A DNA stretch of 64,000 nt, from NCBI GenBank assembly GCA_021628825.1, contig JAJXRY010000002.1, positions 62,001 to 126,000 of the forward strand, given 5' to 3'. The notes beneath the pieces were generated by a model. It saw only the letters and a program-made list of their open reading frames with translations, searched no databases and was not told where the DNA came from. Shown piece after piece: positions 1-10,446 of the stretch. Each line of letters begins with the position of its first letter. Positions within the stretch are counted from its first letter, which is position 1. Made by a program: the position numbers and the translations under genes. The stretch is from Lachnospiraceae bacterium (GTDB lineage Bacteria; Bacillota; Clostridia; Lachnospirales; Lachnospiraceae).

Positions 1-1526
1 CCAGTCCCTCCCTCAGAAGGTTAATTCCGATAAGCACATCGAACACATCCAGACGCATATCCCGGATGATCTGTGCCCGTTCCAGGGTATCAATATCAGA
101 ATGCAGGTACTTCACACGGATTCCCACATCCTTCATATAATCCGTCAGATCCTCAGCCATCCTCTTTGTGAGCGTCGTTACCAGAACCTTATTGTGCTTC
201 TCCGTTTCCTTCCGGATCTCCGAAATCAGATCATCAATCTGTCCTTCCACCGGACGGACGAAAATCTCCGGATCCAGAAGTCCCGTCGGCCGGATAATCT
301 GCTCTGTGCGCAGCAGTTCATGCTCCTCCTCATACGTGGAAGGGGTTGCGGACACGAACAGCATCTGATCAATATGCTGTTCAAATTCTCCAAAGCTCAG
401 CGGCCGGTTATCCAGTGCCGATGGCAGACGGAAACCATAATCCACGAGAGTAGTCTTCCTCGAACGATCCCCGACATACATCGCCCCGATCTGTGGGATC
501 GTAATATGGGACTCATCAATAATGATGAGAAAATCGTCCTTAAAATAATCTAACAGGGTATGAGGCGGTTCCCCCTCCCGCATACCGTTTAAATGACGTG
601 AATAATTCTCAATCCCTGAACAGAAGCCGGTCTCACGCAGCATCTCAATGTCAAAGTTCGTCCTCTCGGAAATACGCTGTGCTTCCAGAAGCTTATCCTC
701 ACTCTTGAAGAAACGTACACGCTCCTCCAGCTCTTCCTCCAGCGCTTCACAGGCCTTGTTAATCTTCTCCTGCGGTACGACATAGTGTGATGCTGGAAAG
801 ATGGTAATATGCTGCAGTGATGCATGCACCTTACCGCTTAAGGGCTCAACCTCTGTAATACGATCGATTTCATCTCCGAAGAACTCTACCCGGATGAGAT
901 AATCGCCGCCCTGTGCCGGATAGATCTCAAGCACATCACCCCGGACCCGGAAACAGCTGCGGTCCAGGTCCATATCGTTCCGGTCATACCGGATATCAAT
1001 CAGTTCTTTAATAACCTGATCCCTGTCCTTACTCATTCCAGGACGCAGGGACACCATCATGTCCTGATAATCATCCGGAGAACCCAGACCGTAAATACAG
1101 GATACACTCGCCACCACGACAACATCCTTTCTCTCGGAAAGAGATGCTGTCGCAGACAGCCTTAATTTATCAATTTCATCATTAATGGAAGAATCCTTTG
1201 CAATATAAGTATCCGATGAAGGAACATATGCCTCCGGCTGATAGTAATCGTAATAGGAGACAAAGTACTCCACGGCATTCTCCGGGAAGAATTCCTTGAA
1301 TTCTCCATATAGCTGCCCTGCCAGTGTCTTATTATGTGCAATTACCAGCGTCGGCTTATTCAGTGCGACAATTACATTCGCCATAGTAAAGGTCTTACCG
1401 GATCCGGTCACTCCCAGCAGCGTTTCAAACTGGTTTCCTTCCTGAAATCCCTTCACCAGCTCTGCAATCGCCTGTGGCTGATCGCCGGTCGGCTGATATT
1501 CTGATACTAATTTAAAAATGATCCAT
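1..1526 (-). CDS. uvrB: Excinuclease ABC subunit B (UvrB), 3'-truncated by window edge
   Basis: Damage-recognition helicase subunit of nucleotide excision repair; it loads on DNA with UvrA and recruits UvrC. The minus-strand translation reads KLVSEYQPTGDQ at the N-terminus, then a Walker A loop (GVTGSGKT), the beta-hairpin region (YYQPEAYVPSSDTYI), a DESH Walker B box and, at the window edge, DVLIGINLLREGL, all hallmarks of UvrB. Only about 505 of the usual ~660 residues are present; the C-terminal helicase and UVR domain lie outside. The likely start ATG at 1526 (MDHF) is one base out of frame with the rest: the T run at 1514-1518 is one T too long, probably a sequence error. The remaining frame is open from there to base 1. 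Confidence 0.95.
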
Positions 1527-1736
1527 AAAAATACTCCTGATCGACTTTAATATCATATATTGATTGAGTCTACATATCACTTAGTTTTTTTCTGTGGCTC
1601 ATTATATCATTCCATTAATAAATTGTACAGAGCAAAAATCGAATGTTTGTTCTGTATAACTATTTCTTTTCATACTGATTCTTTTTTTATTATAATGGAA
1701 AAAGAAAATTTTTTTTATAATCAAGAGGATCCTATC

Positions 1737-3477
1737 ATGAAATTTAACGAAAAAGCTGAATGAATATATTAACAATTTACCCTGTACAGCCAAAAGAGCT
1801 GTGTGAGCTGTCCGGACTGTCCGCCGCAACCCTCAGCCGTTACCGTTCCGGGGAACGTATTCCGGAAATGAACTCGGATGCGCTTTGGCAGCTTTGCTAC
1901 GCCATTGCGCAGCTTTCCTTCTGGAAACAGAACCGTCAGCTTACACCGGACGCAGTAAAAGAAGACTTTCTGTCCAGTACCGATATAAGCACCACGGACA
2001 AGGAGCACCTTCGCATCAACTTTAATACACTGGTATCTGTTCTCAATATCAACCTTACCCGCCTATGCCAGTCAATCAGTTATGACACCTCTACCATTTT
2101 TCGTTTTCGCAACGGAACGCGCCAGCCTTCAGAACCGCTCAAATTCGCTGTTGCCGTTTCCCAATGCATTGCTTCACAGTTCAATACTCCGGAAGATATT
2201 GATGTTCTTGCGGAACTTCTGAAGTGCAGCAAAGCGGAATTATCCAAAAGCACATCCCGTTCCTCCCGGCTGCAGTCCTGGCTTCTTGAAAAGCATACAG
2301 CTCCCGAAAACAGCATTTCCAAATTTCTGAACGAACTGGATCATTTTTGATCTGAATGAATATATTAAGGTCATCCACTTTGACGAAATGAAGCTCCCTC
2401 CGCTGATGCCCTTTCAGTTTCCTACCTCCAAAACGTATCTGGGACTCACTGAAATGATGGAAAGTGAAATCGACTTTTTAAAGGCAACCGTATTATCCAA
2501 ATCAACCTCTTCTGTCATTATGTACAGTGACATGCCTATGGGAGAAATGGCAAAAGATCCCGAATTTCCCAAGAAATGGATGTTTGGTATGGCCATGATG
2601 TTAAAGAAAGGACTTCACCTGCATCAGATTCATAATCTGGATCGCTCCTTTGAGGATATGATGCTCGGACTCGAAAGCTGGATTCCGATGTATATGACCG
2701 GACAGATTTCTCCCTATTACCTGAAAGACACACAAAACCATATTTTTCTGCACCTCCTTAAGGTATCCGGAGCGGCTGCACTGTCCGGGGAAGCCATTGT
2801 GGGGCACCAGGAAAACGGACGCTATTACCTGACCAAGTCCAAAGAGGAAATCCTCTATTACCGTAACCGTGCCGAAGAACTGCTGCATTCCGCAAGCCCT
2901 CTTATGGATATTTACCGTGCTGATAATGCCAGCGCCCTGCAGGCCTCTCTGCTTTCCGATTCCTATACAAAAGGGAAGCGCAGAAACATTTTATCCGCAC
3001 TTCCCCTTTATACCTTACATGAAGAGGATTTAAAACAATTCCTGAACCGCCATTCACTGTCGGGTCAGGAAAAGGAGAAAATTCTTTCTTATGCGTCCTC
3101 ACAGAAGCAGCTCATGGAACGGATCCTTGCAAATGCCCCTGTCGAAGATGAAATCTCCGAAATTTCCGAAGAAAGCTTTGCTCAACACCCTGTGCTGATG
3201 CCCCTTTCCGGTATTTTCATGGAAAAGGATCTTCCTTATACCTATGAAGAATATCAGTTTCATCTGGCACAGACCAGACAGTATGCTAAGGAACATTCCT
3301 CCTATACCCTCACGGAGGTAAAAAAACACAGACCTTTCACAATCTGCAGATCCACATTCACGAGGGAGAGTGGGCGATGATTTCCAAAGCAAATGCACCG
3401 GCCATCCACTTCGTCATTCATCATCCGAGACTTCGTCAGGCAATTGAGCAATTTGTACCTCCCGTACAGGAGGCCTG
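1737..3477 (+). CDS. Large tandem helix-turn-helix (XRE-like) regulator, four apparent frameshifts
   Basis: Predicted cytoplasmic DNA-binding protein of about 578 residues after reconstruction. The start ATG at 1737 follows an AGAGGA ribosome site and opens MKFNEKLNEYINNLPCTAKE. An XRE-type HTH follows (LCELSGLSAATLSRYRSGER), and a second HTH-like unit lies around residues 90-135 (LTRLCQSISYDTSTIFRFRN). The remaining ~400 residues are helical and unassigned. Reading requires removal of one base at each of four A/T runs: 1750-1754, 1792-1795, 2344-2348 and 3320-3326; the last restores the end HHPRLRQAIEQFVPPVQEA with stop at 3475-3477. Without correction it appears as separate pieces of about 196 and 330 residues. 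The target is unknown. It converges with the zinc-ribbon gene on the other strand. Confidence 0.75.
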
Positions 3478-3494
3478 ATTTCCATGGACCGGAA

Positions 3495-4760
3495 TTAATA
3501 ACGGCGCTTCAGTTCCTCCCATTCCGGTCCGAGAGAGGCACTTCCATCCGTACTTCCGGCAAAATAACTTCCATTCTGATAAATATGATCATATTTCACA
3601 TCTGCTTCATATACATTTCCGGCTGAATCCGTATAACTGTTTACGCCCCGGACTGCCTCTGAAGCCTTCTGCTGCATCCGATCCATGACAGCACTCCGCT
3701 CCCAGTACCCCTGATTCACAATGTCTGAAGTTTCTGACAGAGTTCTCGAAATTCTCTGTGAAGCCTGAATCGCATTCTGCTGCCGCTGCATGGCACCATT
3801 AAGCTGGATCTGCTGCACAGAACGCATCTCTCTTTCCTGTAACTCATAATACAACGGCAGATATTGAAGTTCCTTAATAAAACGGTACAGTATTTTCTCA
3901 TATTGTGGTGCCCTGCCCTGCCCGCATATAAGAAGAAGATCAAACGCCCTTCCCCAGTCAAAGGTTCCCATTCCACCGATTCCATACATGGCACCCATGG
4001 CCGCCATGCCCTTTTTCACGATATCCATCATGTCATTCTGTCCACCCTGCGGCTTTAAGGCAACTGCCATAATTGTTGCAAAGTATCCCTCATAGACTGT
4101 TCCATTTTTGTAAAAAAATGTGAACCGGTAAACTCCGGGCAGTACATTCACCTGTTTTTTTCCAGCTTCTGTGAAGCCTCCTGTGCAAACCGGGATGCCG
4201 TATCCTTCAATTCATCCGTCAGAACCGGTGTGAGCTGAAGCTGACCGGAACCCGTCATTCCCGTTATACGCTCCTGTGCGTACTGCGGCAGTTCCACAAG
4301 CCTCCGGTACCGGACCATCGTCATCGGATTCAACTGATAATCTCCATTTGGATCTTTTGACATCAGACCACCCAGGTTTCCCAGCCCCGGCAATCCGCCA
4401 AATCCTTTAAAGCCGCCAAACATGCCGGATTTCTCAGGATTTTTATAATAAGCAGTCGGAAGAAAAGTCATCCTGGCCTCTCCCTGTTCCTGCATCATCT
4501 CCAATGCAAAGCATCTTGCCGCCAGAGAAGAAACAGAATTGTTGTCCTCCATAAGCCGGTAATTCCACCCCTCCGGAATATAAGCCCTCAGCAAAGGGCC
4601 CTGTCCCGGCAAATCAACATTTCTGACTTCCCTCTGTTTTTGAATCTGCCCCGGATAAAAAATACTCGGTATCACAATATTCACACCGGATACGGGATGC
4701 CCCTTCCGGAATTCTCATTCCATGACCACAATTTCTGCATACGACCTCACGATATTCCAT
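3495..4760 (-). CDS. Zinc-ribbon protein of unknown function, apparent frameshifts
   Basis: Unrecognised protein of about 420 residues. The start ATG at 4760 has a GGAGGTG ribosome site 6-7 bases upstream. The first 30 residues form a zinc ribbon with two Cys pairs (VCRNCGHG and RCEYCDTE). It is followed by a region starting YPGQIQKQREVRNVDLPGQ, a Gly-rich stretch (FGGFKGFGGLPGLGNLGG), and a C-terminal half with FTFFYKNGTVYEGYFATIMA and a Gln-rich segment. One extra T near 4660-4665 separates the zinc ribbon from the rest. At 4153-4159 the A/T run causes a second break; there a GTG start overlaps a TGA stop, so two translationally coupled genes are possible instead of one. The gene is divergent from the lipoprotein pair at 5070-8805. 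Confidence 0.65.
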
Positions 4761-4938
4761 CTGCCGTCACCTCCATATCATGCTGCTGATCTGATCGTCA
4801 CATCTGCTGCTTCTATTGTATCGAATCCCCACAACAAAAGCAGTTCCGGTTTCCGATCTGGACAGTGCCACTTCGGAAACTTTTCTATCCCGCATTTCGA
4901 CTTATTATATGATGAAATATAGAAAGGAGGCGTTACTT

Positions 4939-5031
4939 ATGCAATTGGAAAACAGGAATTACTTATTATTGCCACACAGACCTTTGGAAATTAGTCCGGC
5001 AAATTCAGGAAAATCAACAGATGCAATCTGA
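4939..5031 (+). CDS. Possible 30-residue ORF with strong ribosome site
   Basis: In the 310-base gap between the zinc-ribbon gene and the lipoprotein gene, an ATG at 4939 is preceded by a very good AAAGGAGG site with 8-base spacing. The peptide begins MQLENRNYLL and ends KSTDAI, stopping 38 bases before the next gene, which has its own AAGGAG site. It resembles no family I know. It could be a leader peptide, a real small protein, or chance; indel errors in this region also make the frame uncertain. Nothing else is evident in the gap. Confidence 0.3.
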   Translation: MQLENRNYLLLPHRPLEISPANSGKSTDAI

Positions 5032-5069
5032 TAGCTAATAACAAAAAAGAAGAAAAGGAGTGAGTAAAC

Positions 5070-6920
5070 ATGAAGTCTCTCACAAGCAAACGAATTGTCA
5101 GCATACTGCTTTGTCTGTGTCTTACATGCATGACCTCTACCTCATGCAGCAGTCTCAAAGCCAATCAGGATCTCCAGTTTCTGCAGCAGCTGGAACAGAC
5201 TGTCACACAGACCCAGTCCCTGCTGAATGATTCCATGTCCATTGCCAGTGAAATGGCAACCGCAACCTACGGACTGGTTCCGGGAGAGGATGCTGCCGAT
5301 TATGCCAGCCTCTGCCGTACCAATGCCGCCCTCGTTGATGAGAAAGCAGGAAACATCCGGAAACTGATGCAGGAGCTGGAACGTTCCGATACGCCCCAAA
5401 CAGACCGCGGAAAAGCATTATACGAAGCCCAGAAGGAATATTTTGAAGATGCCCTCTCCATACTGAATCAGATGGAAGAGACCCTTACCTTCTTCGCAGC
5501 ACAGTATGATGCCGGAGTACCGTTGATTACTGCAATTACTTCCTCACAGGATGACTATCAGCAGTATCTTTCTGTTGTATACGATACCGCACTTTCCGTT
5601 AAGAATGATTACCTGCAGCTTGACACCCCTTCCTATCTTGGAGAGCTATGGCCTCTCTATACCTCTTCCATTGATATGTTCACCCAGTATCTGTATGCAC
5701 AGTCCTGGGGGGCTGCAGGTGATGTTCTGCGTCAATATTCCTCTGCACAGCTCATCAGCCGCATGGGAATTGTTGCTTCCGCTTATGAAAATGCCATTTA
5801 TGAGCTGATGGCCCGCGAATATATTCATTGCGAAGATGTCATTGATCAGAACCTTAAAGTTCTCGGAACGGAAATTCTGGATGGATGTAAGAACGGAACA
5901 CTTCCGCAGGACAGCTATATGCAGATGTCCAGTGTTCTTTTTACAAATTATACCCTCATAGATGAGATTTATCCCAACCTGTATCCCGCGACCAATTCCA
6001 TTGTGAATCTTGCCATCTATACCGATAAGGACTTCCGGGATGTCACCATTACCGCCGAAATTCCGGGATTTACCCAAGTCTATGAACAAAAACTCACAAT
6101 TACACCGGAAATTACCTATCTGATGATTAAACCGCCGGTACTGTCCGATATGCCTGATCTGTCCTCCGCAAAGGATACCCAGTTAATTTTCAAAATCACG
6201 GACAATATTACAGGTGACATCATTGCACAGGAAAGCCAGTCCATCAAACTGTACAGTATTTATGATTACCGCAGTAACAGTGATGAATTTGGTGTAATCC
6301 AGAATGATAACATTCTGGCATGGATGACACCGGAATCGGAAGGTGTGCTTGCTGTCCGCCGGAATGCAGTTGCATGGCTTGAACAGAATCTTGGAAGGGA
6401 CGCAGGAATGCTTCCGGGCTACCAGCCCGCCTATGGGTATGGCGATGGAGAAGAAGCCAACATTACCTATATTCAGATTGCCGCAATCCAGAGTGCTATC
6501 AGTGCCATGGGTGTCCGTTACAACATGGGGCCTTACTCCCTGAATGCTACCCAGCGTGTCCTCATGCCGGATGCCGTACTTGCAAGTCAGTCCGGAATCT
6601 GTATTGAAACTGCCGTACTGATGGCAAGTGTTCTCCAATCTGCCGATATGCATCCCATGATTGTCTTTACTCCCGGTCATGCACAGGTTGCTGTAGAAAG
6701 CTGGAGCGGTTCCGGTCAGTACTTCCTGATTGAGACCACGAACCTTCCCTTTGATGCTTCGGTAGATGATATGAATACCCTCACCGCACTATACAGCAGT
6801 GAAGACTGGGCCGAATACCTGTCCCAGAGCAGCCAGAAGGCACAGCAGTCAGGCGGCATGGTCTATATCGTGGATTGTGACCTTGCAAAAATATTGAACA
6901 TAAAAGGTCTTGCTTACTAA
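5070..6920 (+). CDS. Lipoprotein with C-terminal transglutaminase-like domain
   Basis: Predicted surface-anchored lipoprotein of 616 residues. The N-terminus is a lipoprotein signal (KRIVSILLCLCLTCMTSTSC, lipid-modified Cys in TSCSS). The first ~400 residues are helical and unassigned. The C-terminal ~200 residues look like a transglutaminase-like core: a candidate catalytic Cys in SGICIETAVLMASVL, a His in PGHAQVAVE and an acidic residue in YFLIETTNL. Such domains in bacteria are usually proteases or peptide-processing enzymes. An AAGGAGTGAG ribosome site precedes the ATG. The next lipoprotein starts 16 bases after this stop, so the two are probably one operon and may form a surface complex. 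The function is not known. Confidence 0.75.
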   Translation: MKSLTSKRIVSILLCLCLTCMTSTSCSSLKANQDLQFLQQLEQTVTQTQSLLNDSMSIASEMATATYGLVPGEDAADYASLCRTNAALVDEKAGNIRKLMQELERSDTPQTDRGKALYEAQKEYFEDALSILNQMEETLTFFAAQYDAGVPLITAITSSQDDYQQYLSVVYDTALSVKNDYLQLDTPSYLGELWPLYTSSIDMFTQYLYAQSWGAAGDVLRQYSSAQLISRMGIVASAYENAIYELMAREYIHCEDVIDQNLKVLGTEILDGCKNGTLPQDSYMQMSSVLFTNYTLIDEIYPNLYPATNSIVNLAIYTDKDFRDVTITAEIPGFTQVYEQKLTITPEITYLMIKPPVLSDMPDLSSAKDTQLIFKITDNITGDIIAQESQSIKLYSIYDYRSNSDEFGVIQNDNILAWMTPESEGVLAVRRNAVAWLEQNLGRDAGMLPGYQPAYGYGDGEEANITYIQIAAIQSAISAMGVRYNMGPYSLNATQRVLMPDAVLASQSGICIETAVLMASVLQSADMHPMIVFTPGHAQVAVESWSGSGQYFLIETTNLPFDASVDDMNTLTALYSSEDWAEYLSQSSQKAQQSGGMVYIVDCDLAKILNIKGLAY

Positions 6921-6936
6921 ACAGGAGGAAATCATC

Positions 6937-8805
6937 ATGGCAAAATATTTCAGGCAAATTACTTTATCCCTGCTGGCTGTAATGCTGTCCATTCTGTCTA
7001 TCGGATGCGGCAGCCGGGTACGCGGTGGCTCTTTACTTGAAGCCTCCGGAAAATCAGCAGCAGACTGGGCTGATCAGTATAATCGAACGGATCCGCCCTC
7101 CCTTACGGTGTATATCGAAACGGGATCCTATGCAGAAGAGCCGCATCAGATCAGCAGCCCTGATGTCATTAATCAGGTGTTTGATGCTCTTTCCAATGTT
7201 ACCGTTGGAAAGAAAGGTGAAGCAGATCCTTCTGCCACTACCTATACCTTTTGTTTCACCAATGCAGATGGAACGAAGCAGAACTTTGTTCTTCTTGCGG
7301 ATAACTGCGTGAAAATCAGGGATACCATTTATCAGGCAGAGGGTACTGACGATGTATTTACTGCTGCCTATATCACCATTTTAGAAAACACACTGGATCC
7401 TTCAGATCTTAATTCCTCTGTAATTCCCGCTGAAATTACTCCCCCTTCCTCTGAGGACACCGGAGAGGAAGATTCTTCACCTGTTCCTGACACCTCTTCC
7501 GATACACAGGGAAATTATGCCGTATTCAGCAGTCCGGAGATGGGATTTTCCTTCCTGTATCTTCCCTCCTATGCTGCACAAATGACTACCGGAGGAGGCG
7601 CCGTTATCTATACCGGCGGCGTACAGGGCGTTCCCTTCTTTCAGGTGATCCGTGTTGTCAACGGACCTTCTGCTGCACAATATTTATCCGAGCAGCGTAT
7701 GAGCATTCAGATTCAATTTGAAGACCAGCTTGTTCTGGATGAAGGTGAGCCGGTTTCTCTCGGAGTCGAAGGACGCGATATCTATGGAATCCAGCTTGCC
7801 TATACGGAAGAGGATTCCAATAAGGTTCGTATTGTCACAAGCTTTGCTGAAAATCTGGAGGATCGCAGCGTTGCCGTATTCACCGCCTCCTTCTATGACG
7901 ATGATGAAGCTGCTTCCAATGCGATTATGGCTGCCCTCACCGATGCCCTGAACAGCTTTATGCCCGATGCCGGGTATTATACGGGCGGTGCCTCCGGTAA
8001 CAGCAATAACAACCCCGCCGGGGAACCTTCTACACCGGCTTCAGGCAGTCAGACTGCCTCTTATACCCTGGAAAATTATGACGGAGGCATCTTTACCATG
8101 AAGCTGCCAAAGGGCTTCGTAATTGAAACAGCGGGAGCATATGCCGGATTTGGCTTCCATGCTTATGATCCGCAAAATCCGGACGTACAGATCTTCTTTT
8201 ACGGAGAACTTGGCCCCTATTTCAGGAGTGCAGAAGATAAAGCAACCTACCAGCAATACTCGCAGTCCGGAGATCCTCTTACGAAGCTGTCCGTCTTAAA
8301 CCCCAAAACCGTTTTAGGCTGTATCAGCAGTTTTGATGATTATGAACAGGCTTACAATGCAACCTCAACACCTTACCACGACTTCCCGGTAATCCGTCAG
8401 CTTTCCAATATCTCTGAACAACCGGTAACAACCTTCCTGTCCGGTGTTGCGGAATCAGAAAGTATGGTTCTGGCAAATCTGACTTCCACGACCGGAAATG
8501 CATGCAGTGGTATTTTTCAGGGATCCATTGCAGATGCCAACCCATATCAATCCTCTTTTCCTTCACCAAGTGTATGCGCCATGGATGTGTTCGGCGTGAT
8601 TGCCCCGAAGGAACAGTTTACCTCAGTTTCTCCTGCATTGATTGAGTCACTGTGCAGCTTCCGCTTCACGGATGAATATATAAAGGAGAGCATGTCTATC
8701 ACCAATACCATAGGCATGAATGCCGCAGAGTATTCCCGCCAGAATGAGGCGATGATGGACAGCATTACAAACAATTTCCTGGACTACATAAATGAAAGAT
8801 ATTAA
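6937..8805 (+). CDS. Large lipoprotein of unknown function
   Basis: Predicted lipoprotein of 622 residues from the ATG at 6937, which has an AGGAGG site six bases upstream; an earlier in-frame start at 6910 overlaps the previous gene and lacks a ribosome site. The signal peptide ends in LSILSIGCGS (lipobox Cys). The body has a linker rich in Ser, Thr, Glu and Pro around residues 165-190, then two regions that both read like a PsbP/MOG1-type fold (FSSPEMGFSFLYLPSYA and NYDGGIFTMKLPKGFV), suggesting an internal duplication; this is inference. It is co-transcribed with the transglutaminase-like lipoprotein and followed by a strong terminator. Confidence 0.65.
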   Translation: MAKYFRQITLSLLAVMLSILSIGCGSRVRGGSLLEASGKSAADWADQYNRTDPPSLTVYIETGSYAEEPHQISSPDVINQVFDALSNVTVGKKGEADPSATTYTFCFTNADGTKQNFVLLADNCVKIRDTIYQAEGTDDVFTAAYITILENTLDPSDLNSSVIPAEITPPSSEDTGEEDSSPVPDTSSDTQGNYAVFSSPEMGFSFLYLPSYAAQMTTGGGAVIYTGGVQGVPFFQVIRVVNGPSAAQYLSEQRMSIQIQFEDQLVLDEGEPVSLGVEGRDIYGIQLAYTEEDSNKVRIVTSFAENLEDRSVAVFTASFYDDDEAASNAIMAALTDALNSFMPDAGYYTGGASGNSNNNPAGEPSTPASGSQTASYTLENYDGGIFTMKLPKGFVIETAGAYAGFGFHAYDPQNPDVQIFFYGELGPYFRSAEDKATYQQYSQSGDPLTKLSVLNPKTVLGCISSFDDYEQAYNATSTPYHDFPVIRQLSNISEQPVTTFLSGVAESESMVLANLTSTTGNACSGIFQGSIADANPYQSSFPSPSVCAMDVFGVIAPKEQFTSVSPALIESLCSFRFTDEYIKESMSITNTIGMNAAEYSRQNEAMMDSITNNFLDYINERY

Positions 8806-8821
8806 GAATTTCCATAAAAAA

Positions 8822-8860
8822 AGCCGTTGCTTAGCGTATACTAATGCAACGGCTCTTTCT
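8822..8860. terminator. Bidirectional Rho-independent terminator
   Basis: Perfect 9-bp stem AGCCGTTGC / GCAACGGCT around a 15-base loop, flanked by an A run on the left and a T-rich run on the right. It lies between the convergent lipoprotein gene (plus strand) and the DUF6465-like gene (minus strand) and can serve both. Confidence 0.85.
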
Positions 8861-8894
8861 TACTTTACTTATGTATATCTTTTCAAGCTTAGAT

Positions 8895-9350
8895 TTAGAT
8901 AAAGAAGCTTCCTGTTACATCGCCATTAATTACATAATAAGCGGTGTTCTCTTCAGGCTTTACATAAAGCTCAATGCTCTTTACATCCTCTTCCTTACCA
9001 TTTAAATCATATTTCCATACATCCTTGGTAATTCTGATAAGGTCTTCGGAAGTATAAGATTTTCCACTGAACTGGAAGTTTACTTCTTCTTTTACAACGG
9101 GTTTCTTAGCAGCGGGTGCCTTTTTCACTGTTTCCTTCTTAACGGTTTCTTTCTTAGCTGCAGGTGCCTTCTTAGCAGGTGCTTTTTTTAGCAGCGGGTG
9201 TCTTCTTAACTGTATCTTTTTAACTGCCTCTTTCTTAACTTCTGCCTTAACTTCGGGTGCTTTTACCTCTGCTGCCTTAACTTCCACCTTTTTCTCTTCA
9301 GCCGGTACCTTAGCAACTACTTTTGCTGTTGCTTTCTTTACTTCTGCCAT
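8895..9350 (-). CDS. Lys/Ala/Pro-rich protein, DUF6465-like
   Basis: About 151 residues: an N-terminal half made of Lys-, Ala-, Pro-, Val- and Glu-rich repeats (APAKKAPAAKKETVKKETVKK) resembling histone H1 tails, and a compact C-terminal domain of ~65 residues (NFQFSGKSYTSEDLIRITKD). The domain matches my recollection of the Lachnospiraceae DUF6465 family, whose role is undefined. Two compensating indels at A/T runs near 9189 and 9220 put about 13 residues in the wrong frame; corrected, the repeat continues as AVKKDTVKKTPAAKK. The basic tail suggests nucleic-acid or polyanion binding (inference). An AAAGGAG-type site precedes the ATG. Confidence 0.75.
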   Translation of the reverse strand: MAEVKKATAKVVAKVPAEEKKVEVKAAEVKAPEVKAEVKKEAVKKIQLRRHPLLKKAPAKKAPAAKKETVKKETVKKAPAAKKPVVKEEVNFQFSGKSYTSEDLIRITKDVWKYDLNGKEEDVKSIELYVKPEENTAYYVINGDVTGSFFI

Positions 9351-9456
9351 GACTAACTCCTTTCACTTCTTAACCTGACATTTTCCCCCAACATTTATTG
9401 AAGTAAGCACTTCATTATGATGAAGCATACACCATAAACCCATACTTGTCAATATT

Positions 9457-10314
9457 TCAGCCTCGGATCAGGAAGAAAAGAATCACAATAATACCAAGTG
9501 CAATCCGGTAGTATCCAAACACCTTAAAGTCATGCTTCTTAATGTAGCCAAGCAGGAACTTGATCACAAAGAAGGATACCACGAATGCAACGATCATGCC
9601 AACGGCAAGAATCGCTCCCTCCATAGAAGTCATGGAGGCACTTGTCAGGAACTTAACACCCTTTAAGAGACTTGCTCCGAACATAACCGGAATGGCAAGG
9701 AAGAAGGTGTATTCTGCCGCAACCGTTCTGGATACTCCAAGTAACAGTGCTCCGACAATGGTTGCTCCCGAACGTGAGGTTCCCGGGAAAATTGCTGCAA
9801 TCAACTGGAACATTCCGATCCAGAATGCAAGCTTATAATCAATTCCGGCTAAGGTTGTCACCTTTGCCTTCTTTCCTTTATGGTAATTCTCAATCACAAT
9901 AAATGCGATACCAAACAGGATCAACATGATTGCTACTGTCTGATAGTTATAAAACAGTGCTTCAAGCTGTGCATCAAAGAGCAGTCCCACAATGGCTGCC
10001 GGTACACAGGATACCAGAATGTGAAACCAGAGCTTGAAAATATCCCATTTCACAAAGGCTCCGATTCCGTCCCTGGCCAGAGGCTCTTTATTGTTCTTCT
10101 TTCCAAAGGGCCAGATCTGATTCCAGAACAGAATCACAACGGCAAGGATCGCTCCAAGCTGGATCACCACTTCAAACATACTGTAAAATTCTTCCGATAC
10201 ATTCAGGGATACAATTTCATTCAACAGAATCATATGTCCGGTACTGCTGATCGGAAGCCACTCCGTAATTCCCTCTACAATACCAAACAGAATTGCTTTT
10301 AAAATTTCGATCAT
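9457..10314 (-). CDS. uppP: Undecaprenyl-diphosphatase (UppP/BacA)
   Basis: Integral membrane enzyme that dephosphorylates undecaprenyl pyrophosphate to recycle the carrier lipid for peptidoglycan and wall polymers; it also confers bacitracin tolerance. Length 285 residues is normal. Family motifs are intact: GITEWLPISSTGHM near the N-terminus (catalytic Glu and Ser/His) and PGTSRSGATI in the middle; several hydrophobic helices follow. It appears monocistronic, ending about 100 bases from the DUF6465-like gene start. No frameshift. Confidence 0.95.
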   Translation of the reverse strand: MIEILKAILFGIVEGITEWLPISSTGHMILLNEIVSLNVSEEFYSMFEVVIQLGAILAVVILFWNQIWPFGKKNNKEPLARDGIGAFVKWDIFKLWFHILVSCVPAAIVGLLFDAQLEALFYNYQTVAIMLILFGIAFIVIENYHKGKKAKVTTLAGIDYKLAFWIGMFQLIAAIFPGTSRSGATIVGALLLGVSRTVAAEYTFFLAIPVMFGASLLKGVKFLTSASMTSMEGAILAVGMIVAFVVSFFVIKFLLGYIKKHDFKVFGYYRIALGIIVILFFLIRG

Positions 10315-10446
10315 GATCTTTTATTTCCTCTCAAAATGACGCTTTTTCTTTCCGATCATCCTTCTTATTATCCATATGATTATCTTCGTAGCAGATATTC
10401 CAGATAAAAACGGATTTTTCTGATAAATTTCATTCCGGAATCTGTT

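Noticed and set aside
1602..1829. Short frames on both strands over the start of the HTH gene
   Set aside because: They exist only because A-run insertions break the HTH gene; no ribosome site or family support.
4148..4151. Translational coupling by a GTGA overlap between two separate genes
   Set aside because: Not excluded, but the adjacent seven-base A run and continuous sequence character favour a single broken zinc-ribbon gene.
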